Shown here: piece by piece, positions 1-7,639 of the stretch
Layout of the letters: every line of letters begins with the position of its first letter
Numbering within the stretch: the stretch's first letter is position 1
Assembly: GCF_014926405.1 (NCBI RefSeq)
Contig: NZ_JACXXJ020000004.1
Span: 248,001 to 312,000, forward strand
Direction of reading: 5' to 3'
DNA: 64,000 nt
DNA from: Agrobacterium vitis
Lineage (GTDB): Bacteria > Pseudomonadota > Alphaproteobacteria > Rhizobiales > Rhizobiaceae
The notes under the pieces: model-generated
What the model was told of the DNA's origin: nothing
The model's input: only the letters and a program-made list of their open reading frames with translations
Databases searched by the model: none
Made by a program: the position numbers and the translations under genes

Positions 1-537
1 ATCGGGATGACACATCAGGGCCGTTGCAATCATGATGCGTTGCTTCATGCCACCGGAGAATTGGTGCGGGAAATATCCATAGCAATCCTTGGCATCGGCA
101 ATGCCAACCACCGTCAAAAGCTCAATGGCCCGTTCCTGCGCCTGCGCCCGATTGAGACCAAGATGAAACCGCCCTGCTTCTTCAATCTGCCGCCCAATGG
201 ATGCAAAGGGATTGAGCGAGGTCATCGGGTTTTGAAAGACGATGCCAACTTTGCGGCCAATCATCTGGCTGCGTGCTTTGGGCTTCAGGGTTGAGAGATC
301 AATTCCATCGAGAACAATGCGCCCGTCAACCCGCACCGGTGTTGGTGCAATGCCCATGATGGACTTGATCAGCATGGATTTTCCAGCACCGGACTCACCA
401 ACAATGCCCAGTGTTGTGCGCCGAGGAACAGAAAAATTGATATCGTGCAGCACCTGCAAAGGGGCAGGTTTTGCCGCAATTGTGCAGGACATGCGCTCGC
501 AAGACAGGATAGGAAGCTGGCTGGTTTCACTGCCCAT
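1..537 (-). CDS. Dipeptide/oligopeptide ABC transporter ATPase, DppD type (partial, runs off the window)
   Basis: ATP-hydrolysing subunit of a peptide/opine-class importer, acting on the cytoplasmic face of the membrane. The visible 179 codons contain the Walker A GESGAGKS (about residues 47-54), the Q-loop region VFQNPMTSLNPF and the ABC signature FSGGMKQR; Walker B and the C-terminal oligopeptide-binding tail lie outside the window. The ATG at 537 overlaps neither neighbour but follows the permease stop by one base, so it is the distal known gene of the operon that begins at the UbiD gene near 7.3 kb. The substrate is unknown; a partner DppF-type ATPase may follow beyond the edge. Confidence 0.9.
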   Translation of the reverse strand, partial: MGSETSQLPILSCERMSCTIAAKPAPLQVLHDINFSVPRRTTLGIVGESGAGKSMLIKSIMGIAPTPVRVDGRIVLDGIDLSTLKPKARSQMIGRKVGIVFQNPMTSLNPFASIGRQIEEAGRFHLGLNRAQAQERAIELLTVVGIADAKDCYGYFPHQFSGGMKQRIMIATALMCHPD

Positions 538-538
538 A

Positions 539-1459
539 TCAGCTCTCCCTCTCGCGGCTGTTGAGACGCTGGGCGAAATAATCCCCCACGGTGTTCAGCG
601 CATAGACCGTCAGAATAATGGCCATCACGGGGCCAAGGATCAGTAACGGAAAGCGGCTTAACAGATCGGTGGAGCTGGCAATCATGCCGCCCCAACTGGG
701 GGCCGGGGCCGGAATGCCGTAGCCGAGAAAGCTCAACGAACCTTCGGTGATGATCAGGCCCGCCATCAAGGTGGGCATGACGGCGGTGAGCGCCGGGACC
801 AGATTGGGCAGAATTTCCTTCAGCAGAATCCGGCTATCTCTTGCCCCCATGGCGCGGGCGGCGAGAACATAGTCCCGGTTGCTCTGGGAAATCACACCCG
901 CCTTGGCAACACGGGCGTAAGTGCCGATATCGAGAATGCCAAGGGTGAGCATAATCGTCAGCACCGAGGGTCCTGTGGCCGTCACGAAGGCCAATACCAC
1001 TAGAATGGACGGCAGAGCCGACATTGTATTGGCGTAAAGATCAACCATGCGCTCAAAAATGCCGCGATAGAAGCCTGCGAGCATGCCCAACAACAGGCCA
1101 GCGAACACTGAAATACAGGTGGCGACGCCAACAATCATCAACGATGCCCGCGCCCCATAGAGCACGCGCGACAGGATGCTGCGGCCAATATCATCGGTTC
1201 CCAGAAGCCCGTTTAATGACCATTCTGGCGGCTGGGAAAAATCGCCGTAGGGGAATCTGGGGCTGACAAGGCCCGGAATGAAATTGACAAAAATCGCGGT
1301 CAGCACCAGCAGGATCAGAAAGCCGAGCGCAACCAGCTCAAAGGGGCTTGCACCCGGCAGCCGCAATCTGGCCGACCATGGCATATTGGCTCGCACAATC
1401 GCGCTCAGGTCGCTGTTCTTATCTACCATTGATGGTGAAGGAGTGCCGGGCGTGCTCAT
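539..1459 (-). CDS. Peptide-type ABC transporter permease, DppC/OppC family
   Basis: Inner-membrane channel subunit of the same importer, 306 aa, normal length for the family. After a hydrophilic N-terminus it has a first hydrophobic segment around residues 42-62 and the usual periplasmic loop with the GTDDIGRSILSRVLYGAR motif, followed by further membrane segments. The cytoplasmic EAA loop (ARAMGARDSRILLKEILPN) that contacts the ATPase is clear. Its start overlaps the stop of the upstream DppB-type permease by 4 bases (ATGA), indicating translational coupling. Confidence 0.93.
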   Translation of the reverse strand: MSTPGTPSPSMVDKNSDLSAIVRANMPWSARLRLPGASPFELVALGFLILLVLTAIFVNFIPGLVSPRFPYGDFSQPPEWSLNGLLGTDDIGRSILSRVLYGARASLMIVGVATCISVFAGLLLGMLAGFYRGIFERMVDLYANTMSALPSILVVLAFVTATGPSVLTIMLTLGILDIGTYARVAKAGVISQSNRDYVLAARAMGARDSRILLKEILPNLVPALTAVMPTLMAGLIITEGSLSFLGYGIPAPAPSWGGMIASSTDLLSRFPLLILGPVMAIILTVYALNTVGDYFAQRLNSRERES

Positions 1460-2418
1460 GTGACATTCACCCGTGGATCGATGATGGCATAGCCGATATC
1501 CACCAGCATGAAGATGGTGACGAACACCACGACAGTGAGCGACAAAATCGCCTGCACCAGCGGAATATCGTGGCTTTTGACCGCCGTGAGCACAGTCCAG
1601 CCAATGCCCGGCACGGCGAAATAGCTCTCAACCACGAAAGAACCCGCCAGCATATACGTCAGCGATAGGCCCATCACCGTGAGGATCTGCGGCATGGACG
1701 GACGCAACACATGGCGAAACAGGATATAGCCAAGCGGCAGACCCTTGGCCCGCGCCACCTGAATGAAATCCTCCTGCAGGGTGGTGATGAATTCATTGCG
1801 GGCGACACGGTAGAGATAAGCCGTCTGGTGCAGGCTAAGGCACAGCACCGGAAGCGCCACATACCAGAGATTGGCCAGCGGATTTTCAGAGAAATTGACC
1901 CAGCCCGTTGCAGGCAACCAGCGCAGCACGATGGCAAACAGATAGCTCAACAGCACCACGATCACAAAGGTTGGCACGGCCAACACCACGGAGGCCACCG
2001 AGCGCAAGACCCGGTCGGCGAGCTTGCCGGGATGGCTTGCGGTGAACATGGCAAGTGGGATGCCAAGCATGGACACCAGCATGGCAAGGGCTGCGATTTC
2101 AAAGGTGACAGCGGCGCGATCCATTACCACGTGCAGCACAGGCTGCTGGGAAAACAGCGTTTGCCCAAGATCACCGTGAAACAGATCACCAAGCCATTTC
2201 AGATAGCGTTCCCAAACCGGCAGGTCATAGCCGTAGGTCTGGTTGAGGGCTGTCACCTGTTCAGCCGTGGCATTATCGCCCAAGATCAGCTGCGCCGGTG
2301 ATCCCGGTGCAATGCTGGACAGCGCCGTTGCACCAAAGGTGACGAGGAGGAAGACGGGAATTCCCGCCAAAAGCCGTGTCGAGATGGCCTTTACATAGGG
2401 CATGGCTTGTATGGTCAC
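1456..2418 (-). CDS. Peptide-type ABC transporter permease, DppB/OppB family
   Basis: First permease of the importer, 320 aa. It has the typical N-terminal membrane anchor (LLAGIPVFLLVTFGATAL), the GSPAQLILG segment, and the EAA-like loop VARAKGLPLGYILFRHVLRP near residue 220. The start is a GTG at 2418 preceded by a very strong Shine-Dalgarno (AGGAGGTGA, about 5 bases upstream), which favours it over the ATG five codons further in. It is separated from the upstream ICL/PEPM gene by a palindromic repeat of about 200 bp (2460-2657), so expression across that gap may be modulated. Confidence 0.93.
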   Translation of the reverse strand: MTIQAMPYVKAISTRLLAGIPVFLLVTFGATALSSIAPGSPAQLILGDNATAEQVTALNQTYGYDLPVWERYLKWLGDLFHGDLGQTLFSQQPVLHVVMDRAAVTFEIAALAMLVSMLGIPLAMFTASHPGKLADRVLRSVASVVLAVPTFVIVVLLSYLFAIVLRWLPATGWVNFSENPLANLWYVALPVLCLSLHQTAYLYRVARNEFITTLQEDFIQVARAKGLPLGYILFRHVLRPSMPQILTVMGLSLTYMLAGSFVVESYFAVPGIGWTVLTAVKSHDIPLVQAILSLTVVVFVTIFMLVDIGYAIIDPRVNVT

Positions 2419-2459
2419 GTCGTCACCTCCTTTCAGCGGCTCTGTTTCAATAAACGGTC

Positions 2460-2657
2460 AAAGTCTGTTCCAGAATTGGTGCTGGCGTGGCGAAAATGGT
2501 GATTTCGAGAACCGGAGCGGAGCGTACTCAAGTACGTGAGCACAAGCATTTCCAGAAAAAGTGCGAAGCGGTTTTTCGTCCGGAAATGCGAATGCATCAA
2601 GCTCAGCGCAGAAATTGCCATTTGCAGCCCGCCAGCACCAATTATGGGACGGACTTT
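2460..2657. repeat. RIME-like intergenic palindromic element
   Basis: An inverted repeat encloses the whole gap between the permease and the ICL/PEPM gene: a perfect 14-base arm AATTGGTGCTGGCG (2474-2487) pairs with 2630-2643, and the pairing continues imperfectly outward to 2460 and 2657, ending on the stop codon of the next gene. Inside it lies a second palindrome (2546-2589) with GCATTTCC/GGAAATGC ends and a GTGCGAAGCG core, which resembles the RIME elements of Rhizobiaceae as I remember them. No ORF of note. Transcribed as part of the operon, it could fold into a long RNA hairpin. Confidence 0.65.
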
Positions 2658-3589
2658 CAGATTTTCTTCCACTCTTCTTCGGCATCCATCCAGCCGATGT
2701 CGCGCTCCAGCATCTGGCGCTGCTCTTCTCTGGAATAGCCGCCCATAGTGTGCTCGTCGGAATAGCGGGTGCTGCGATCAGCAAAAACGCGACGGCCAAA
2801 ATCCATCATGCCGTACATCGAGCCTTTCTCGAGATAATGCATGGTGACCATATTGAAGCCGAGGGCGGCGATATCTTCCAACTCAACGAAGGCCTTGCCG
2901 CCGACAGTTGCCACATCGCCGAACATCTTCCAGCCGGGCAGAGCTTTGGCCACTTTCTGGCATTCTTCCAGCGTGCGCAGACCATGGACATAGGTCATTT
3001 CAGCGCCCAGTTCTTCGGCCCGCACGCAGCGCTCAATCGCATCATCCAGACCCTTTTCCAGCTTGGATTCGGTGCGGGCAATCACCACACAATCCGTGCC
3101 TGCGCAGGCGTCGAGGGCTGCCTTGATCTTGGCCAGCCACAATTCTTGCGAGACCACGGGATGATCAACATTGCCATCCACCTTGCCTGCCAGCGTCGCG
3201 GCCTCCATGGCGCGGCCAAAGCGGGCATAGCCGCGCTCATTGGGTGTATCTTCCAGCAGAATGGCGGCAGCTCCGGCCTTTGCTAGCCTGCGACATGTCC
3301 GGTAGGCTTGGGCAACATCGCCAAAGCAATCATCGGCATCAATGATCAGCGGCAGAGGTGAATAGTCGGCAATGCGGTCAGTGGCCCAGATCAGTTCTTC
3401 CTGATTGTGCAATCCCATATCGGGAACACCAGACATGCTGAAGCCCAGCGATGCACCACTAAGCAGAATGGCCTTGAACCCTGCCATTTCTGCCGCCTTG
3501 GCCGAATAGCAATCCCAAACGCAGGGGGTGAAAACTTGCTCTTTGGAGAAGAGCTCGCGAAATGTGGTTCTGGGCCGTTTATCAAACAT
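2657..3589 (-). CDS. Isocitrate lyase/PEP mutase superfamily enzyme
   Basis: TIM-barrel enzyme, 310 aa, of the superfamily that makes or breaks C-C or P-C bonds next to a carboxylate (methylisocitrate lyase, oxaloacetate decarboxylase, PEP mutase, carboxyvinyl-carboxyphosphonate mutase). The Mg-binding segment LIIDADDCFGD (near residues 101-111) and ILLEDTPNERG are visible. The KKCGH signature of true isocitrate lyase is absent, so that function is unlikely. It sits between the binding protein and the permeases of the transporter, suggesting it acts on the imported compound or a product of it. A second member lies at 16430-17371 next to the second transporter. Exact substrate unknown. Confidence 0.85.
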   Translation of the reverse strand: MFDKRPRTTFRELFSKEQVFTPCVWDCYSAKAAEMAGFKAILLSGASLGFSMSGVPDMGLHNQEELIWATDRIADYSPLPLIIDADDCFGDVAQAYRTCRRLAKAGAAAILLEDTPNERGYARFGRAMEAATLAGKVDGNVDHPVVSQELWLAKIKAALDACAGTDCVVIARTESKLEKGLDDAIERCVRAEELGAEMTYVHGLRTLEECQKVAKALPGWKMFGDVATVGGKAFVELEDIAALGFNMVTMHYLEKGSMYGMMDFGRRVFADRSTRYSDEHTMGGYSREEQRQMLERDIGWMDAEEEWKKI

Positions 3590-3612
3590 GGATCAACACC
3601 TTGAGGAGAAAA

Positions 3613-3640
3613 TTGGCGAACCGAACGTGCGGTTCGCCAA
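3613..3640 (-). promoter_or_regulatory. Stem-loop between binding-protein gene and ICL/PEPM gene
   Basis: A perfect 11-bp stem (TTGGCGAACCG at 3613-3623 with 3630-3640) and a 6-base loop lie just after the binding-protein stop codon on the transcribed strand. The run after it is only weakly U-rich (TTTTC), so it is more likely an mRNA-stabilising or attenuating hairpin that raises binding-protein dosage over the downstream genes than a full terminator. Confidence 0.6.
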
Positions 3641-3652
3641 TATGGGAGTGTG

Positions 3653-5278
3653 TTACTTCGAGGCTTTGGACGCGCAGGCGTCCTTGCAGACGTAGAGATA
3701 TTGCTTTTGCAAAATGCCGCCATTGGAGGGCACGATGCCGCCCGTGGTGTCGCGCAGCAGCAGGAAGCGGGTCTCGGCACCGAAAATGTAAAGCGGAAGG
3801 TCTGTGGCAACCCGCTTTTGCACCTTGGCATAGGCCGCCTTTACCGCAGCCGGGTCCATGGTGGCATTGGCTTCTGCCAGCTCTTTATCCATGTCGGTGC
3901 TGTTGTATTTGCCCCAATTATCATTGCCGTTCGTGCTGAGAAGATTGGAAATGATCGGCTCTGCACCATTGGCCACCAGCACGCCGCCATCGACACAAAA
4001 ATCGAAATTCATCTGCCCCTTGCAGGTTGGACTGAGCATGGCTTGATCAACCAGCTGAAGATTGACCGTGACGTTATCATAGGCACTCAAAGCCTGTTGC
4101 AGATAGGAGGCCAGACGTTTCAGGTCAGAGTTGGAATAGGTCACCAGCTTGATGTTGAACGGCTTGCCATCCTTGGCAAGCTGGTCGAACAATTCCTGCG
4201 CATGTTTGGGGTTGTAGGTTGGAAGTTTATAGGTCGGATCATAGAATGGCGACGACTTGGTGAAATAATTGGTCGGAATGTCGTAACCACTGACCTGCGT
4301 ATAGGCCTGCATCAGCTTCGATGGATTGATGGCTTCATAGAAAGCCTCCCGCGCCCGATGATCGGTGAAGGAGCCGCTCTTCTGGTTAAAGTAAGCGCGA
4401 TAGAGACCGGGGATCGGAATTTCATGGGTGGCAACGCCTGCGGCTTTGGCGTTTGATCCGAACTGATAGGGATAGCCCGCCATCATTGTGGCACCACCCT
4501 GAACCACGGTGGCAATACGGCTGTTGGTTTCGGGAATAATGGCGAATTTCAGCGTGTCCAGATAGGGGCGCGGCTGATCCCAGTATTGCGGATTGCGTTT
4601 CATGGACATCGAAACGCCCTGATTCCAGCTGTCCAGCACAAAGGCACCAGCACCAACCGGCTTGATATCAGTTTTGGTCTTGGCGGCTTTCAGCGCTTGC
4701 GGCGAGGCAATGAAGGGAGCCAATTGCGCCAACGAAGAACCAAAATTGCGATCCGGCTTTGGCAGTGTGATCTCAAGTGTCAAAGGATCAACAATCTTCA
4801 CACCACCAATCCACGAGGCGACAAAGCCTTGTGAAGGTGAAAGAGTGTCGGGCGTGGCCTGACGCTCCCAGTTGAATTTTACCGCCTCGGCATCGTAAGA
4901 GCCACCATCGGTAAACTTCACACCGTCGCGCAATGTCAGTGTCCAGACTTTGGCATCCACGCTGGTCAGGCTCTTGGCCATGCCGCCCTGTACCTTGCCA
5001 TCCACGTCCACATAGACAAGAAAGCCATAGATGGCATCCAACATATCCATGGGGCCACCCGGATAGGTGCCGCCGATAATGGCCGGGTCCCAACTCTTGA
5101 TGTCTGAGCCATTGATAATGGTCATTTCGCCACCCTTGACGGGCTGCTCTTCAGCGATGGCCAATGGGGCGTTGATGCCATAAATTGCCGCACTTGCCCC
5201 AAGCAAAGTCAGCGTCACAGTCACAGCGCGCGCAGATCTGGATGCGAATTTTTCGCAATATTTCAATATTTTAGCCAT
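3653..5278 (-). CDS. Periplasmic substrate-binding protein of peptide ABC transporter (SBP_bac_5)
   Basis: 541-aa extracytoplasmic receptor that delivers substrate to the 1-2.4 kb permeases. The start chosen is the ATG at 5278 (MAKILKY), preceded by GGAG 8 bases upstream; a longer reading frame to 5350 exists but lacks a ribosome site. A Sec signal peptide follows (basic n-region, hydrophobic TVTLTLLGASAAIYG, cleavage after PLAIA). Family 5 features include the DIKSWDPAI N-terminal strand, LRDGVKFTDG and the FNWERQATPDTLSP region. Family 5 receptors bind peptides, opines, nickel or glycosides; the ligand here is not deducible. Confidence 0.92.
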   Translation of the reverse strand: MAKILKYCEKFASRSARAVTVTLTLLGASAAIYGINAPLAIAEEQPVKGGEMTIINGSDIKSWDPAIIGGTYPGGPMDMLDAIYGFLVYVDVDGKVQGGMAKSLTSVDAKVWTLTLRDGVKFTDGGSYDAEAVKFNWERQATPDTLSPSQGFVASWIGGVKIVDPLTLEITLPKPDRNFGSSLAQLAPFIASPQALKAAKTKTDIKPVGAGAFVLDSWNQGVSMSMKRNPQYWDQPRPYLDTLKFAIIPETNSRIATVVQGGATMMAGYPYQFGSNAKAAGVATHEIPIPGLYRAYFNQKSGSFTDHRAREAFYEAINPSKLMQAYTQVSGYDIPTNYFTKSSPFYDPTYKLPTYNPKHAQELFDQLAKDGKPFNIKLVTYSNSDLKRLASYLQQALSAYDNVTVNLQLVDQAMLSPTCKGQMNFDFCVDGGVLVANGAEPIISNLLSTNGNDNWGKYNSTDMDKELAEANATMDPAAVKAAYAKVQKRVATDLPLYIFGAETRFLLLRDTTGGIVPSNGGILQKQYLYVCKDACASKASK

Positions 5279-5385
5279 GGTTTTCTCCGTTATACGGCAG
5301 TTCATACGAACCACCGCAGTTCCCCTTGTTTTTTGAACGGCGAATAACATCTGCCCCGCGATTGCTGGGCCAACGTATCAATGGG

Positions 5386-5961
5386 TCAAGCATCACCCTC
5401 CTGCTTCCAGCGGCGCACGGATGGGTGATCAATGTCAAACAGATCAAGCGCCCGGCCAACGGTCTGGCTCACCAGATCGGCCAATGTTTTGGGCTGTGTG
5501 TAGAATCCCGGCACCGGCGGCATGATAATCGCACCGTTGCGTGTCGCTTGATCCATCAGCGCGATATGCCCGGCATGCAAGGGCGTTTCGCGCACCATCA
5601 ACACAACGCGCCGCCGCTCCTTGAGGCAGACATCTGCGGCACGGGTAATGAGATCATCATTATAGCAATTGGCAATGCTGCTCAGGGTCTTAATTGAGCA
5701 CGGTGCCACCAACATGCCATGCGCCCGAAACGAGCCTGAAGCAATAGAGGCCCCGATGTCCTTGTGGCTGTGAACGACATCAGCCAGTTGACGAATCTGG
5801 TCAGCGCTCTCCACTGCTTCTTCTTCAATCGCCGTGCGCAGTCCTGCGGGAGAAATAATCAGATGGCTTTCAATACCATCGATGTCGCGGAGCATCTCCA
5901 GGGCACGAACCCCGTAGCAGGCACCAGATGCCCCGGTTATCGCGACGATCAGGCGTTTCAA
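5386..5961 (-). CDS. UbiX-family flavin prenyltransferase
   Basis: 191 aa. UbiX proteins attach a dimethylallyl group to FMN, making prenylated FMN, the cofactor of UbiD decarboxylases. The N-terminal flavin-binding motif VAITGASGACYGVRALEML, the SIASGSFRAHGMLVAPCSIKT segment (S-G-S and the conserved PCS) and the RRVVLMVRETPLH motif all match the family. It overlaps the preceding UbiD-like gene by 4 bases, as expected for a dedicated maturation pair. It may serve only the neighbouring decarboxylase, because ubiquinone synthesis normally uses a separate chromosomal copy. Confidence 0.92.
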   Translation of the reverse strand: MKRLIVAITGASGACYGVRALEMLRDIDGIESHLIISPAGLRTAIEEEAVESADQIRQLADVVHSHKDIGASIASGSFRAHGMLVAPCSIKTLSSIANCYNDDLITRAADVCLKERRRVVLMVRETPLHAGHIALMDQATRNGAIIMPPVPGFYTQPKTLADLVSQTVGRALDLFDIDHPSVRRWKQEGDA

Positions 5962-7325
5962 ACCGCGCCCTCCGGCTTGATCGCCGCAATCACACGGCTC
6001 ATGCGCTCATAAGACGCTTGCGGCGGCAATGCCTTGTCATAGCCTTCCTTGCGGTCTCCGGCTTTGCAGGTGGCATCATAGCCAATCTTGGCCACCATGC
6101 CTGCCTCTTCCTGCGGTTCGGAGCGATCAGCGGGCATGCCCGGAATGATCAGAATATCCCGGTCTACCCGCATACGGGTGGATTTTGCCAGTTCAACGGC
6201 GTTGATGTCCCACGGATCAACATCGCTATCCACAACCGTCACGGATTTCACAATGGAAACCGCACCCCAGCAGATGGCCATGGCGCGTCGGGCTTGCCCA
6301 GGACGCGGCTTGTCGATCTGCACCACAACATTGGTACGGCCGCACCCAGAGGCCGTCACCGCCACTTCACCGACATTGAGGATCACGCGGGCAAGTTGGG
6401 CCTTGAGGCTGACGGCGATGGGAACGGCGGCAATATAAATGTGCTCAGCGTGATAACCGGGCAAAATCACCTGAAACATCGCATCCTTGCGGGCTGACAT
6501 GCTCTCAAACGTTGCCAGCACGCCGCTGCCATAATCCTCGTACATGCCGTGATATTCAGAGACCAGTCCCTCGACAATCGGCGTATTGGCATGGATATGG
6601 CCCTCAATGACAATCTCGGCCTCGGCGGGCACCAGAATATCACTGTTGCAGCAGCGGGCCATGCGCACAGGCTCGCCCAAGAGTGCTCCGGCGCAATGCA
6701 TCTCGTCATCACCAAGGCCCAGATAGAGGCAGGCGGCCAGCTGAATGGCCGGATGAGCACCCAAAACTACGGCAAACGGCAGGGCTTCACCCTTGTCCGC
6801 AGCCTTGCGGGCCATGATGGCCAGATGATGGTTGGGGGCAATGCCAATCAGCGCCTCTGTCGGGCTCAGGATTTTCAGGCGTGCGTAAGAGGCATTGCCA
6901 AGGCCGGTCTCCGGATCACGGGCAATCATCATGCCCGCGCTGATATAGGGGCCGGTTTCCTTATCGAAAAACGTCGGAACAGGCAGGCGCGCCAACACAC
7001 CCTCTTCAAAACGCTGCTGCTGAACAGGAGCATTTTCCACAACGACCGGCGCAACCGGCTTTTGCACCGACGCCAGTAAGGTGGACTGGATCGATGCGCG
7101 TGGAACATCCAGCGCCAGCGCAATACGATCAAGGCTTGAGAGAAGGTTGCCAAACACCGGAAACGCCGATCCCTTGACCTTGTTGATGCGAACCGCATGT
7201 GTTTCGTGTGTCAAAGACAGCAGGGCCGAAAGATCATAAACGGGATCGATTTCTTCATCGACAATGAGCAACTCGCCCTGCTTTTGCAACACAGCCATCA
7301 TGGTCCGGCATGATTGGTCGCTCAC
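5958..7325 (-). CDS. UbiD-family prenyl-FMN-dependent (de)carboxylase
   Basis: 455 aa from the GTG at 7325 (VSDQSCRTMMAVLQ), which has GAAGG just upstream and matches how UbiD proteins begin (about ten residues before the 'L-x-K-x-GEL' motif, here LQKQGELLIV). The frame is open to an ATG at 7391 but that extension does not resemble the family. Catalytic landmarks include the ISAGMMIARDPETGLGNASYARLKI segment and the prenyl-FMN/Mn-binding E-x-x-E region near AEAEIVIEGHI. Reaction: reversible decarboxylation of an aromatic or alpha,beta-unsaturated acid. First gene of the leftward operon with UbiX, the binding protein, ICL/PEPM and the permeases, so it probably acts on the imported compound. 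Confidence 0.88.
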   Translation of the reverse strand: MSDQSCRTMMAVLQKQGELLIVDEEIDPVYDLSALLSLTHETHAVRINKVKGSAFPVFGNLLSSLDRIALALDVPRASIQSTLLASVQKPVAPVVVENAPVQQQRFEEGVLARLPVPTFFDKETGPYISAGMMIARDPETGLGNASYARLKILSPTEALIGIAPNHHLAIMARKAADKGEALPFAVVLGAHPAIQLAACLYLGLGDDEMHCAGALLGEPVRMARCCNSDILVPAEAEIVIEGHIHANTPIVEGLVSEYHGMYEDYGSGVLATFESMSARKDAMFQVILPGYHAEHIYIAAVPIAVSLKAQLARVILNVGEVAVTASGCGRTNVVVQIDKPRPGQARRAMAICWGAVSIVKSVTVVDSDVDPWDINAVELAKSTRMRVDRDILIIPGMPADRSEPQEEAGMVAKIGYDATCKAGDRKEGYDKALPPQASYERMSRVIAAIKPEGAV

Positions 7326-7639
7326 ACCTTCATACGGTTTGTTTTCTGGCTGGCAGATGTTTGGACGAGCATTGTGTGCCACGGGAACCACTTTCGAAGA
7401 ACAGTGAAATGCCCGTGAACTATGGGGTTGAGTTTATGCGTTGTATACCTGCACTCACTCCAACTGGCCCATCGGAAAAATAGAATTGCACGTTTGGCGA
7501 CAAGAGCAACAAGGCATCCCAAGCAGAATAGGCATGTATTCCCGCAAGGATTGAAACCATGTGAAATTTGCCCAACGTTCTCTCGGAAATCGTTGTTACG
7601 TCACTTGAGAGCCACGCAGCGTAACCCTATGCTCGGCGA
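7326..7639. promoter_or_regulatory. Divergent promoter region between the UbiD operon and the tandem LysR gene
   Basis: About 310 bases without a credible gene between two divergent starts. It is the expected binding site of the neighbouring LysR-type regulator. A T-N11-A style site with a GTATAC centre is visible at about 7440-7452 (GTTGTATACCTGC), but LysR boxes are too degenerate to be sure. No clear -35/-10 can be fixed by eye. Confidence 0.4.
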
